Assembly: GCF_030418315.1 (NCBI RefSeq)
Contig: NZ_JAUHPV010000004.1
Coordinates: 124,001 to 188,000 of the forward strand
DNA: 64,000 nucleotides
From: Demequina zhanjiangensis
GTDB taxonomy: Bacteria > Actinomycetota > Actinomycetes > Actinomycetales > Demequinaceae
Reading direction: 5' to 3'
This document shows, in pieces, positions 9,003 to 18,321 of this stretch. Numbering within the stretch: position 1 is the first letter of the stretch; each line of letters begins with the position of its first letter. The translations under genes were made by a program, and so were the position numbers. The notes under the pieces are model-generated. The model saw nothing but the letters and a program-made list of their open reading frames with translations. It was not told the DNA's origin and searched no databases.

Positions 9003-9587
9003 ATGGATGCCCGGGTAGCCCGCACTCGCGCACGCCTCCAGGAGGCGCTGCTCGAGCTCGCGCGCGAGCGGCCCGCGTCCGAGGTGTCGATCTCCGACAT
9101 CGCCGACCGTGCAGGCGTGAACCGCAGCACGTTCTACCAGCACTACGCGGACAGGGACACGCTTCTCGCCGACGCGCTCGACGCTGAGATCGCCAAGGCC
9201 GGCGCCCAGCTCAATCACTCAGAGCTCGACCCCGACGTCCCGCCCGCGGTCCTCGTCGACTTCCTGTCGCACATCTCGCTCAACGTCGACATCTACCGCC
9301 AGGCGCTCACGGGCGCGGCCAGCGGCGCGGTGATCGTGCGCATGCGGGCGCGCGTGAGCGAGATGATCCGCGAGAGCGCCCCCGCGGTCGGCTTCGAGGT
9401 GGACCGGCTCCCCGTCGATGTCATGTCGGCCGGTGTGGCGGGCTCCGTCCTGGGCGTCATCACCGCGTGGCTCGAGCGCGAGCCGCTCGAGCCGCCAGCC
9501 GTGGCCGCGGAGTGGGCGTGGGCCGCACTGTTCGGCCCCGGCCGGACCCTGGAGCAGCGTCACGTCGCGGAAACACCCGAGTCGTAG
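9003..9587 (+). CDS. TetR/AcrR regulator, likely repressor of the MMPL exporter
   Basis: A 194-residue TetR protein. Residues 10-55 carry the classical HTH (VSISDIADRAGVNRSTFYQHYADRDTLL); the remainder is the variable ligand-binding helical domain. It is divergent from the exporter with 136 bp between the starts. There is no Shine-Dalgarno; a CACGAT box ends 6 nt before the ATG, so the mRNA may be leaderless. Autoregulation through the palindrome at 8943-8964 is the natural inference. Confidence 0.88.
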   Translation: MDARVARTRARLQEALLELARERPASEVSISDIADRAGVNRSTFYQHYADRDTLLADALDAEIAKAGAQLNHSELDPDVPPAVLVDFLSHISLNVDIYRQALTGAASGAVIVRMRARVSEMIRESAPAVGFEVDRLPVDVMSAGVAGSVLGVITAWLEREPLEPPAVAAEWAWAALFGPGRTLEQRHVAETPES

Positions 9588-9660
9588 CATCGGTCGCACG
9601 CAGGCCCTCCGCTAGAGGCGGGCCCCGCCTCTCGGGTCCTGCGCCGGAAGGTCCCCGACC

Positions 9661-10428
9661 ATGACCGACATCGTCGACAAGTCCGCCGTCGGACTCGATG
9701 CCCGCCAGTACCACATCGACATCGCGCCGGGGGAGGTGGGGACGGTCGCGCTGCTGCCCGGCGATCCGTTCCGAGTCCCCTTCGTCGCGGAGTTCCTCAC
9801 CGACGTGAAGGACGTCGCGCACAAGCGCGAGCACCGCACCATGACCGGCTACTACAAGGGCCGGCTCATCACCGCGACCTCCACGGGGATGGGATGCCCG
9901 TCCACCGCGATCGCGGTCGAGGAGCTCGCCCGGGTGGGCGTCACCTCGTTCATCCGCGTGGGATCCTCAGCGGCGCTGCAGGAGGGCGTGGAGCCGGGCG
10001 ACCTGCTCGTCTCCGAGGGGTCGCTGCGCAACGACGGCACCACCGCCGCCTATGTGCACCCGGGGTATCCCGCGATCCCCGACCTTGCCATCGCGCAGTC
10101 CCTCAAGGACACGGCCGCAGCCGTGATGGCCGACAGTGAGCGTTCCGTCTTCTCAGGGCTGAACGCGACCGACGACGCCTTCTACGCGGAAGGGCCCGAA
10201 TGGATCTCCGAGCTCAACCGCATGGGGATCCTCAACGTGGAGATGGAGAGCTCCGCGATGTACGTCGTCGCACGGCTTCGAGGCCTCCGCGCCGGGATGA
10301 TCTGCGCCTGCTCGTCCAACCTCGTCACCGGGGACAGCCTCTACGGAGACAAGAACTCGCGGCTCAAGGAAGGCTGGATGGCCTCGATCGAGGCGGCGCT
10401 CGAGACCGCGGTCGCACTCGAGCTGTAG
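9661..10428 (+). CDS. udp: Uridine phosphorylase (PNP/UDP family)
   Basis: 255 residues, the normal length for the family. It has the phosphate-site loop LLPGDPFRV, the family signature TGMGCPSTAIAVEELA, RVGSSAALQEGV, and the ribose-binding segment VEMESSAMYVVA. The enzyme cleaves uridine with phosphate to uracil and ribose 1-phosphate in pyrimidine salvage. Other nucleoside phosphorylases share the fold, but the overall pattern matches uridine phosphorylase best. The ATG has GGAAGG upstream. It stands alone and ends at a hairpin before the tmRNA gene. Confidence 0.85.
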   Translation: MTDIVDKSAVGLDARQYHIDIAPGEVGTVALLPGDPFRVPFVAEFLTDVKDVAHKREHRTMTGYYKGRLITATSTGMGCPSTAIAVEELARVGVTSFIRVGSSAALQEGVEPGDLLVSEGSLRNDGTTAAYVHPGYPAIPDLAIAQSLKDTAAAVMADSERSVFSGLNATDDAFYAEGPEWISELNRMGILNVEMESSAMYVVARLRGLRAGMICACSSNLVTGDSLYGDKNSRLKEGWMASIEAALETAVALEL

Positions 10429-10439
10429 CCCGCCACCAC

Positions 10440-10483
10440 GGCCGACGGGTGGGTGGGCGTCCACGTCACCCCGCCCGTCGGCC
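10440..10483 (+). terminator. Terminator after uridine phosphorylase
   Basis: GGCCGACGGG pairs with CCCGTCGGCC, extended by a T-G wobble and a GGG-CCC step, around a 16-nt loop. It starts 11 bp after the stop codon. No T-run follows. Confidence 0.6.
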
Positions 10484-10545
10484 CTGGGCGAACGGCCCTA
10501 CCGAGCTGTCGGTGCGAACCCGTACACTGGAGGCACAACTCCACA

Positions 10546-10908
10546 GGGGATGATCGGTTTCGACGTGTGTGTACTTCCTAGGGGAAGCGGGCCGAGAATG
10601 CAGAGTTATCTCGTTAACGCCCTCTGCAAAACATAGGTGCCGATTCCAAGCGCACCGACTTCGCCCTCGCTGCCTAAGCGAGCCTCGAAGTCCGTCAGCC
10701 CAGGCTAGATCCCGACCTGGACCCTGGCGTCATCTAGGGAACTGGCTGCACCTCCTCGTCGTCGGGGGGTGCGGGACTCTTAGACGACTGGGCCTATCTC
10801 ACTTGCTCGCCTGATGCGGGTGAGGGGCCGAGAAACAGATCTCAGGCTGCGCCCGGAGAAGACCTGGGTTTGCACATGCGGACGCGGGTTCGATTCCCGC
10901 CATCTCCA
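10546..10908 (+). ncRNA. ssrA: tmRNA (ssrA), tag peptide ADSKRTDFALAA
   Basis: The 5' end GGGGATGATCGGTTTCGAC and the 3' end with the T-arm GCGGGTTCGATTCCCGC and acceptor strand CATCTCC form the tRNA-like part. The tag reading frame runs from GCC at 10639 to TAA at 10675 and encodes ADSKRTDFALAA, with the ALAA degron typical of tmRNA. Pseudoknot-rich sequence lies between. A CCA end is not encoded (ACT follows). The RNA rescues stalled ribosomes with SmpB, whose gene is not in the window. Confidence 0.95.
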
Positions 10909-10930
10909 CTCATCCCTGTTGTTGCAGGCA

Positions 10931-10964
10931 GAAGGCCGCCGCCCCGTCCGGGGTGGCGGCCTTC
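10931..10964. terminator. Bidirectional terminator between tmRNA and the CorA gene
   Basis: A 15-bp stem (GAAGGCCGCCGCCCC with GGGGTGGCGGCCTTC, one G-T pair) with a 4-nt loop. It sits between the convergent ssrA and corA-type genes and can serve both strands. Confidence 0.75.
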
Positions 10965-10981
10965 GCCATGCTCGCGCCGCG

Positions 10982-12079
10982 TCACATCCAGCGGTTGCGC
11001 TTGAACACCAGCCACAGCACGCACGCGAACGCCACCATGCCACCCAGCGCCAGGGGATAGCCCCACGCCCATCCCAGCTCGGGCATCGTGCGGAAGTTCA
11101 TCCCGTAGATCGCGGCGATCAGCGTCGGTGCGAAGAGGATCGCAGCCCAGCCCGAGATCTTCTTCATGTCCTCGTTCTGGCGCTGCGCCACGAGAGTCGC
11201 GTTGACGTCCAGGATCTGCGCGAAGCTCTCCCTCAGCTCCACGACACGGGTCGCCGCGTGCGAGTGATGGTCGGAGACGTCCTGGAGGTAGGTCTGGAGA
11301 TCGTGCGACAGTCCGTGCCTGTCGATTCCCCTGCGGAGCGCCTCAAGCACCGCGCCGAGCCCTGTCACCGCATGCTGAAGGTCGATCACCTCCTGGCCCA
11401 GCCGGTAGATGCGTTCCGTCGCCGCTGCGTCTCCAGCGAAGACCTGGCGCTCGACCTGCTCCTTGTCGATCTCCAGACCCTCCAGCACCGGGGCGTAGGC
11501 GTCGACGATGATGTCCAGCAGCCAATAGGCGACTGCCTCGGGGCCCATGCGCAGCAGGTGCTCCGACTCGAACAGGGCGGCGCCGTAGCGGGGGTTGCCG
11601 ATCGCCGCGGCGGCGATCCCTTCAGCGTCGGTGCCGTCCACCCACTGGTCGTCCTGGCAGAGGATCGCCACGGCCCCGGGTCGCACCAGGATGTGGAACT
11701 CCGCGAGCTCGACGCGCTCGGCCGCGTCGAGGTATCGCGCGGCACGCGCGACAAGGAAGAACACGTCCCCATAGCGTTCCGCCTTGGGTCTCTGCTTGCC
11801 CAGCAGGAGGTCTTCCCGCAACACGGGATGGAGATCCCACGCGTCCGCGAGCGACTCGACCTGCGCGGTGGTCGGCGCGGGGTAGAGGGACATGGCGAGC
11901 CGCGAGGGGGAGCCGGCGGCATAGGTGAGCGCGTCCGCGGGAGAGCCGTCGTCGAGGGTGTCCACGACGCGGCCGTCCTCGACGTATCGCACCAGGTAGC
12001 CGGTCCCCGGGGCGGGGGGCGAGCCTGCGCCGGAGCCCTGCCTGCTGCGCCGGCCGATGCTCCTTCTGTGCTCTCCCAT
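10982..12079 (-). CDS. CorA-family magnesium/cobalt transporter
   Basis: A 365-residue inner-membrane channel protein. The long N-terminal cytosolic part is alpha/beta plus a long helix. At the C-terminus two helices flank the diagnostic YGMN motif (IYGMNFRTMPEL), followed by WGYPLALGGMVAFACVLW and a basic tail. The family forms pentamers that let Mg2+ (sometimes Co2+ or Ni2+) into the cell. I choose the ATG at 12079 because GAGGAGAGGA lies 6 nt upstream; the frame continues upstream without a good site. Confidence 0.88.
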   Translation of the reverse strand: MGEHRRSIGRRSRQGSGAGSPPAPGTGYLVRYVEDGRVVDTLDDGSPADALTYAAGSPSRLAMSLYPAPTTAQVESLADAWDLHPVLREDLLLGKQRPKAERYGDVFFLVARAARYLDAAERVELAEFHILVRPGAVAILCQDDQWVDGTDAEGIAAAAIGNPRYGAALFESEHLLRMGPEAVAYWLLDIIVDAYAPVLEGLEIDKEQVERQVFAGDAAATERIYRLGQEVIDLQHAVTGLGAVLEALRRGIDRHGLSHDLQTYLQDVSDHHSHAATRVVELRESFAQILDVNATLVAQRQNEDMKKISGWAAILFAPTLIAAIYGMNFRTMPELGWAWGYPLALGGMVAFACVLWLVFKRNRWM

Positions 12080-12160
12080 GACAAGTCCTCTCCTCGGCGT
12101 GTGAATCTCCCGACACGGTAGAGCCACACCTTCGCACGGCGAAGCGTCGTCGGACAGCCC

Positions 12161-12194
12161 GAAGGGGGCCGGGGCGTGCGCTCCGACCCCCTTC
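12161..12194. terminator. Terminator after the S8 protease gene
   Basis: GAAGGGGG pairs with CCCCCTTC, continued after one mismatch by CGGGG with CTCCG; loop of 6 nt. It lies 14 bp after the stop codon of the minus-strand protease gene. Confidence 0.65.
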
Positions 12195-12207
12195 GTCAGG
12201 TGAGGCG

Positions 12208-15200
12208 TCAGCCGGCGAAGGTCGCCAGCACCTCGTCCAGGGTCACGCCGCGGTGCTTGTCCTTCGGAGTGGGCACCGTGTCGGCCGTCGGGTTGCGCAC
12301 GAGCCAGTTGAGCTCGACGAACGCGAGGTCGGCGGAGTCCACCACACCGTCGTAGTTGATGTCGGCGGCACGATCGCTCGTGCTCGCTGCATCGCGGATC
12401 GCGATCGCATCCAGGATGTCGACCACGTCGTCGCCGTTCACGTCGCCCGCCGCGAGCGAGGCGCCGAACGACACCGTGGTGCCGGCGAGGCCCCCGTCGG
12501 CCGTCTCGGTGGACAGCGGCAGCGCCAGGTGCGCGGTCAGGTGACCGGGCAGGCTGATCTCCGCATTCCAGTCCTCCGCCGTGAGCGGCACCCGAGCGGT
12601 CAGTGAGCCGTCGGAGCCGATCTCCATGGCGACGGTCTGGCCGTCCACGCTGGTGAGCGTCGCCGAGGCGCCGACCGCCGAGTGGTCGAGCTCAGCGTCC
12701 GGTGCCCCGGCCTCCGTGAGCAGGCCCTGAGCGTAGAAGCCGCCCGCCGCGATGCCGCGGGTCGCCATCAGCTGGACCTGGTCGTAGGCGCGCTGCATCG
12801 AGACGCCACGGCCGTCGAGGTTCTTCACGTACGTGCTGACCGACAGGAAGCCGGTCGTCTCGGCGGCCGCGGTGTCCGGAACCGCGAACTCGATGTCGAT
12901 GAGCGGCAGGTCGTCGCCTGTGTACTCCTTCTCGCCGTCGAAGACGACGGGCACCGACAGCAGCCACGCGTTGGCCGAGGTCTGCCTCGTGGTCATCTCG
13001 CCATCGATGCGGCCGTACTCGGCGAACGCCTCCTGCGCGACCGCCGCGAGGGGCGTGGTGTCGCGCGGGTTGTAGTACGCCGTGAGCGTCATGGAGCCGA
13101 ACCGGTCCGCGCCGTTCGTGGTGAACGACATGGTCACGGTGTCGCCCTCGCGTGCCTCGGTCGCGCTCGCGCGGCCGACGACGTACGCCTGGGTCTCCTT
13201 GAACCACATCGACTGCACCAGCCCGCCGATGTTCCCTGCCGCGTCCATGCCGAGGAAGCGGTGCGACTGCACCGGGCTCCAGTACAGAGGCACGTCCGCA
13301 GCGAAGGCGCCGGTCTCGTCGGCGTGGGTCGAACCTGTCGGCAGAGTCATGGTGGAGAAGAACTGGACCGTGTTGTCCGACTGGTCGACGTCGATGCCGG
13401 CGGCCCGGATCGCCTCGACCTCACCGTCCACCAGCGAGCCGTTCAGCGCGAACGAGGACTGGCCGTTGGCGAACTCGTAGATCCCGTCGTCCTCGAGGTT
13501 CGTGGTGAACTCGGGGGCGGTGTTGTCCACGTAGAAGTCGGCCGTGCTCTCGAAGCGGTGGCCGGCGTCGTCGGTGCCGATCACGCGCAGCGAATGCAGG
13601 CCGGGCTCGACCGTCACCTCCTTGTGGCTGATCGGGAAGTCCTTGTCCCCGGTCAGCGGAAGGTAGCCGCCGTACCAGGCGAACGGACCGTAGAGCAGGC
13701 CATCGCGCATGAGCGTCGCGTCGAGCGCTCCGAGGTAGCCGACGTCCTCGCCCGTGGCGGAGTCCACCAGGAACAGGTCCACGACCCGGGTGGGCGTGGC
13801 GACACCGAAGGCGAGCTTCAGCGCCGGGTCCCAGACGTCCTCGGTGGAGGTGGACATCACGGGCTTCAGCATCTGGAAGCCCACGATCTCAGGGGTGTCG
13901 ATGTCGAAACCGAACGGGAGGCGCAGGTCCTCCTCACCCTTCTGGCCGACGGTGACGAAGCCGCCGTAGGTGCCCTCCTCGGCCCCTGCGGGGACCTCAA
14001 GGGTCACCTGCACCGGGCGGGTGGCGCCGGCCGGGACCGTCACCTTCGAGGGCGTCGAGATCGACACGCCGGATCCGGCGATGTCGACGGTGCCCGCGCC
14101 GTTCTCGGTGTCGACGGCAAGCGTGTAGGTCACCGAGGACGAGCCGCGGTTCGTGAGCTCGATCGTCGCCTTCGTCTTGGTCGGCTCGGACTGCGGAAGC
14201 ATGCCGAACACCAGGGCGCCAGAGACGTCGTCCGTCGTGTGAGCGTTGCCCTGCGCGTCCTCACGCCACAGGTCCGCGATCACCTGCGCGTCGGCGGTGC
14301 CGTGCACGGCCTGGCGCGGATCCACCTGGCCGGCGCCCGACTCGAACACGCCCGAGTCGTCCCGCAGGCCGTCGGCCGTGTTCATGAGTCGGGTCTTGAC
14401 ATCCGCGGGCGCGGCCGTCGGGTCGTCCTCAAGCATCAGCGCCGCGAGGCCCGCCACGAACGGCGTGGCCATCGAGGTGCCGGACATGCGGGCGTACGAC
14501 TCCGCGTAGTCGAGCTCGACCCCGGGCTCGATGTGCCACGTGGGCACGCTCGACATGACCGAGACTCCGGGTGCGGTGATCTCGGGCTTGATGTCGGTGG
14601 TGCCGTTCACCGGACCGCGGGAGCTGAAGCTCGCAAGGGTGTCGCCCTCGGTCGTCTCGCTTCCGAGCTCGCCGAAGGAGACCTCAGCGGCGCCTGCGGC
14701 AAGCTGCGCTCGCAGCGCCGCGCCGTCGGCAGCGCTCATGCTGAACGTCGGCACGAACGTCGCGTCCTCACCCAGGTAGTAGGCGATGTGGCCGTCGGGG
14801 CGGTTGTTCACCACGATCGCCGCCACCGCGCCGCGGCGCTTCGCGTAGGTGACCATGTCGTTGAAGGTGGTCGCGCCGCGCTCGATCAGCACCACAGCGC
14901 CGGTCGGGTTCTTGCCGCTGTAGCCCCTCCACGTGCCGTCGCCCACGTCGATGATCGGATAGGACGCGAGCTCAAGGGCTGCGAGGTCCGCGTCGTCCCT
15001 GGTCTGTGCGAGAAGCCGGACGTCGCCGGAGACACCGTCGACGGTCGCGTCGGTCGCGGCGAGGGTGAGCGGGCTGTCGTTCGCGCCCACCGTGATGGCG
15101 AGCGCGGAGGTGCCGGGGGAGCCGAGCGTCTGCGCGCCGTCCCCGTCGTTGCCCGCGGCGATCACGGTGGTCACTCCCGCGAGGGTGAGGTTGTCGGCGG

Positions 15201-16242
15201 CGACGCTGAGCACGGACTGGTGGTCGTTGTACGAGCCGCCCAGGGACATGTTGATCACGTCCATGCCGTCCTGGAGCGCATGCTCCATGCCTTCGAGGAT
15301 GTCCTCGGTGCTGCCGGAGCCGTACGGGCCGAGCACGCGGTAGCCGTAGATCTCAGCCTCGGGCGCGACGCCCCACGCGGCGCGGCCGCCGAACTCGTCG
15401 TCCTGGCCCGCGATGATGCCTGCGACATGGGTGCCGTGGCTCGTGTAGTACGGCGAGCCCTGCACCTTCTCGACCTTGCCGGACGCCTTCCAGTCGGCGT
15501 AGGTGGTCTCCATCGGGTCGTCGTCGCCGTCGACGGCGTCCCAGCCGCCCGCGTAGACGTCTGCGAGCGCGGGGTGGAGGTAGTCGATTCCCGTGTCGAG
15601 CACGCCGACCTTGATGCCATCTCCGGTGATGCCCTCCGCGTGCAGCGCGGCCACCTCGTCGTACGTGACGCCGCCACCGGTCAGGCCGCCAGCCTCTTCC
15701 TCGGTCGGCAGGTCGAGCGTGATGGTCTCGTTCGGCCAGACTCCGGCCACGTCGTGCGAATCGAGCAGGACGCTGATCTCGTCGCCGGTCGCGCTCAGCG
15801 CCACAGCGTTGAGCGCCTCGTCGTAGGTCGAGGTGATCCGCTTGCCGAGGCCCTTGCCCTTGGCGAAGGTGACGAAGCGGTCCTGGGCCGCCTTCGCGGC
15901 CGCCTTCGCGTCGGCCTTGGACAGCGAGTCGCCGTTCGCCGCGGCCATCGCGATCGCGGTCGAGGCGACGGGCTGACGCAGCATGACGATGACGTCGAGC
16001 CGATCGGCGGAGCTCAGGTCCACGCCGTCGGCGACCAGCACCTCGTCCGGTGCCGTGAGGGCGAGCGTGGAGGCGAGCGCCTGCCGCTGTGCGGCGGTGG
16101 TCGAGTCGAGCACGTCGTAGGCGTCCGGGGCAGGCGCGGCGGTCGCCGCCGCGGGCAGCAGCAGCGTGCAGCCGAGGGCTGTCGCCACCGTGCCCGCCGC
16201 GAGGCGCGCGGTGCCCCTCCGGGGTGTCAGGGGATTGAGCAT
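12208..16242 (-). CDS. Secreted S8 subtilisin-like protease with PA, cohesin-like and dockerin modules
   Basis: 1344 residues from the ATG at 16242, which has AGAAGG upstream. An N-terminal Sec signal ends near ATAAPAPD. After a propeptide-like region come the catalytic Asp (GVLDTGID, about 216), His (SHGTHVAG, about 270), a protease-associated insert (about 400-520) and Ser (SGTSMATPFVAG, about 592). Beta-sandwich domains follow. Near 1020-1160 a segment resembles a cohesin (GDTVTMSF, then LPLIDIEF). A CarboxypepD-like repeat follows, and a two-repeat type I dockerin closes the protein (AGDVNGDDVVDILDA and AADINYDGVVDSADLA). It is predicted to be an extracellular endopeptidase. Similar S8-dockerin enzymes are known in Bacillus; the cohesin-like call is tentative. 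A regulator gene is divergent from it. Confidence 0.9.
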   Translation of the reverse strand: MLNPLTPRRGTARLAAGTVATALGCTLLLPAAATAAPAPDAYDVLDSTTAAQRQALASTLALTAPDEVLVADGVDLSSADRLDVIVMLRQPVASTAIAMAAANGDSLSKADAKAAAKAAQDRFVTFAKGKGLGKRITSTYDEALNAVALSATGDEISVLLDSHDVAGVWPNETITLDLPTEEEAGGLTGGGVTYDEVAALHAEGITGDGIKVGVLDTGIDYLHPALADVYAGGWDAVDGDDDPMETTYADWKASGKVEKVQGSPYYTSHGTHVAGIIAGQDDEFGGRAAWGVAPEAEIYGYRVLGPYGSGSTEDILEGMEHALQDGMDVINMSLGGSYNDHQSVLSVAADNLTLAGVTTVIAAGNDGDGAQTLGSPGTSALAITVGANDSPLTLAATDATVDGVSGDVRLLAQTRDDADLAALELASYPIIDVGDGTWRGYSGKNPTGAVVLIERGATTFNDMVTYAKRRGAVAAIVVNNRPDGHIAYYLGEDATFVPTFSMSAADGAALRAQLAAGAAEVSFGELGSETTEGDTLASFSSRGPVNGTTDIKPEITAPGVSVMSSVPTWHIEPGVELDYAESYARMSGTSMATPFVAGLAALMLEDDPTAAPADVKTRLMNTADGLRDDSGVFESGAGQVDPRQAVHGTADAQVIADLWREDAQGNAHTTDDVSGALVFGMLPQSEPTKTKATIELTNRGSSSVTYTLAVDTENGAGTVDIAGSGVSISTPSKVTVPAGATRPVQVTLEVPAGAEEGTYGGFVTVGQKGEEDLRLPFGFDIDTPEIVGFQMLKPVMSTSTEDVWDPALKLAFGVATPTRVVDLFLVDSATGEDVGYLGALDATLMRDGLLYGPFAWYGGYLPLTGDKDFPISHKEVTVEPGLHSLRVIGTDDAGHRFESTADFYVDNTAPEFTTNLEDDGIYEFANGQSSFALNGSLVDGEVEAIRAAGIDVDQSDNTVQFFSTMTLPTGSTHADETGAFAADVPLYWSPVQSHRFLGMDAAGNIGGLVQSMWFKETQAYVVGRASATEAREGDTVTMSFTTNGADRFGSMTLTAYYNPRDTTPLAAVAQEAFAEYGRIDGEMTTRQTSANAWLLSVPVVFDGEKEYTGDDLPLIDIEFAVPDTAAAETTGFLSVSTYVKNLDGRGVSMQRAYDQVQLMATRGIAAGGFYAQGLLTEAGAPDAELDHSAVGASATLTSVDGQTVAMEIGSDGSLTARVPLTAEDWNAEISLPGHLTAHLALPLSTETADGGLAGTTVSFGASLAAGDVNGDDVVDILDAIAIRDAASTSDRAADINYDGVVDSADLAFVELNWLVRNPTADTVPTPKDKHRGVTLDEVLATFAG

Positions 16243-16397
16243 GTGTGCCTTCTTCTCCGCATTGTCGGTTCTTGGAACGGGTGGCATAACAGTGACATCG
16301 GATGGGCCTCTGTAGGGTGGCGGGTATACGACATGACTACTTCTCGCCTGTCGAAACGTCGTGGACGGCAGCGTGAGACGACCAGGGTGGAGGCGTG

Positions 16398-17366
16398 ATG
16401 AGTCTTGAAGTGCTCGGCCTGGGCCACGTCGAGCATCGTGTGTACGAGCACCTGGTGCGGCGGCGAGCGCTCGCTCCCGACGCGCTCTGCAGCGAGCTCG
16501 GGATGCGGTCGTCGGTCGTCGGCCAGGCTCTCGACGCGCTCGCGGAGCGTGGCCTCGTCGCGCGCGACGCGGCGGGAGAGGAGCGCGTCATCGCCGCACC
16601 CCCCGACGTCGCGCTTGGCGCTCTGATCCTCAAGCATGAGGACCAGCTGAGACGGGCCGAGGCCGAGATGCTCCTCCTGGAGCAGGAGTACCGCGATGCA
16701 GGCTCGTCGGAAGCGCAGTTCGTCGACCTCGTCCGAGGGCCTGAGGCGGTCCGGCATCGCTTCAACCAGCTTCAGCGGAGCGCGCAGCGCGAGGTGCTCC
16801 TGTTCATCAAGGGCGACGCCGTCGCCGTCGAGCGTGACGACAACGTCGAGGAGGCGCTCGCGATCGAGCGTGGCGTCCGCTATCGGTATCTGCTGGAACG
16901 TTCCCGCCTCGAGGCTCCCGGGCTCATCGAGGCCGTGCGGTCCGCCATCTCCGAAGGTCTCGACGTGCGCGTCACGACGGAGCTTCCCACGCGCCTGCTC
17001 ATCGTGGATCGTGCCGTGGCGATGGTGCCTCTCGCTGCCGCAGGCCAGGATCAGTCCACCGGCGCGCTGCTGCTCCACGCGGGCGGGCTCGTGAACCTCG
17101 CGATCGACCTCTTCGAGAGCAGGTGGCTGACCGCCTCCCGGCTCACGGCCGACCCGACAGGCAGCGTCACGGCGTCCGAGCTCGCACCCGAGGAGCGGGA
17201 GGTGCTCGCCATGCTGGACCTCGGGCTCACGGATCGCGCGATCGCGACGAGGGCCGGCGTCTCCATGCGCACCGTCCAGAGGCGCGTGAGGGATCTCATG
17301 GACCGTGCCGACGTCGAGACCAGGCTCCAGCTGGGAGTCGTCGCCGTGCGGCGGGGCTGGCTCTAG
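16398..17366 (+). CDS. TrmB-like/LuxR-type transcriptional regulator
   Basis: 322 residues. The N-terminus is a TrmB-like winged HTH (EHRVYEHLVRRRALAPDALCSELG), followed by a coiled segment (about 80-110) and a phospholipase-D-like/TrmB middle domain (about 115-235). The C-terminal 65 residues are a LuxR/GerE HTH (LTDRAIATRAGVSMRTVQRRVRDLM). Proteins of this build often lie beside S8 proteases in actinobacteria, and this one is divergent from the protease, so control of it is a reasonable inference. I prefer the ATG at 16398, 4 nt after GGAGG, over the GTG at 16395, which is too close. Confidence 0.8.
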   Translation: MSLEVLGLGHVEHRVYEHLVRRRALAPDALCSELGMRSSVVGQALDALAERGLVARDAAGEERVIAAPPDVALGALILKHEDQLRRAEAEMLLLEQEYRDAGSSEAQFVDLVRGPEAVRHRFNQLQRSAQREVLLFIKGDAVAVERDDNVEEALAIERGVRYRYLLERSRLEAPGLIEAVRSAISEGLDVRVTTELPTRLLIVDRAVAMVPLAAAGQDQSTGALLLHAGGLVNLAIDLFESRWLTASRLTADPTGSVTASELAPEEREVLAMLDLGLTDRAIATRAGVSMRTVQRRVRDLMDRADVETRLQLGVVAVRRGWL

Positions 17367-17455
17367 CGCGACCCACGTCATTGCTGGACATCGCGTCCCG
17401 CATTCCGGGACCTCGGTACCTCATGACTCGTGAAGTAGTCGCTTAGTGTCGCTCT

Positions 17456-18307
17456 GTGCTTTCGCTTGAGGAGACCGTCGAGGTCCACGCCCACGCCGCT
17501 GCCCACAAGTCCGACCTCGCGCGGACGCCCACCCGGCTCGTCGTGTCCGGCATGCTCGCCGGCATGTGGATCGGCGTCGGCGACGTCCTCATGTGGTCCG
17601 CCGCGGGACCGTTCATCGAGGCGGGCGACCCTGCCGGCAAGCTCGTCGCCGGCGCGGTGTTCGCTGCCGCGCTGACCATCGTCGTCTTCGCAGGCTCCGA
17701 GCTCGCGACGTCGGCCATGATGATCCTCCCCATCGGCGCCATCCGGAGGACGGTGACCTGGGCGCGCGCCGGAGCGCTGCTGCTCGGGGTGTTCTTCTCC
17801 AACATGCTCGGCGCGTTCCTGTTCGCCTGGGGCATCATGCAGACGGGAATCCTCAACCACGGGGCCGCCGGCGACTTCTATGCCGAGTACCTGCTGGGAA
17901 AGATCGACCACACCCCCGCGGAGCTGTTCTTCCGCGGCGTGATGTGCAACATCCTCGTGTGCGTCGCCATCTGGGCCGCCGCCCGCCTGCGCAACGAGGT
18001 GGCGAAGGCCGTCATCATCTTCTGGGGCGTGCTCGCCTTCATCGCCTCCGGCTTCGAGCACGTGGTCGCCAACATGACGACGTTCGCGCTCGGCCTGATG
18101 GGCGAGGGCGGCCTCGACGTGACGCTCGGCGACTTCGTCATCAACATGGGAGCGGTCGGCCTGGGCAACCTGGTCGGTGGCGGCATCGTGATCGGCGTGG
18201 CCTACGCCTACGTGGCGGGCAAGATCACGCGTGGCCAGGAGCCCACGGTCGTGGACCCGGATCTCGAGTGGCGCACCAACGCCAAGGAGGTCGGCGTCGA
18301 GGAGTAG
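17456..18307 (+). CDS. Formate/nitrite transporter family channel (FocA/NirC type)
   Basis: 283 residues with six predicted membrane helices and the FNT fold pattern, including FAGSELATSAMM, RGVMCNILVCVAIW and SGFEHVVANM, where the central His of the pore is present. The family passes formate, nitrite, hydrosulfide or other small monovalent anions. No formate lyase, nitrite reductase or sulfite gene is adjacent, so the anion is open. No Shine-Dalgarno precedes the GTG; TAGTGT ends 6 nt before it, which suggests a leaderless mRNA. Confidence 0.87.
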   Translation: MLSLEETVEVHAHAAAHKSDLARTPTRLVVSGMLAGMWIGVGDVLMWSAAGPFIEAGDPAGKLVAGAVFAAALTIVVFAGSELATSAMMILPIGAIRRTVTWARAGALLLGVFFSNMLGAFLFAWGIMQTGILNHGAAGDFYAEYLLGKIDHTPAELFFRGVMCNILVCVAIWAAARLRNEVAKAVIIFWGVLAFIASGFEHVVANMTTFALGLMGEGGLDVTLGDFVINMGAVGLGNLVGGGIVIGVAYAYVAGKITRGQEPTVVDPDLEWRTNAKEVGVEE

Positions 18308-18321
18308 TCCTCCCGGCGTCG

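Noticed and set aside
10569-10814. Short plus-strand frame over the tmRNA
   Set aside because: It lies inside ssrA; the only real reading frame there is the 12-residue tag.
12682-16398. Very long plus-strand open frame (over 1200 codons) opposite the S8 protease
   Set aside because: Its translation is Arg/His/Val-rich with no domain, as expected for the antisense frame of a high-GC gene. The minus strand encodes a clear protease.
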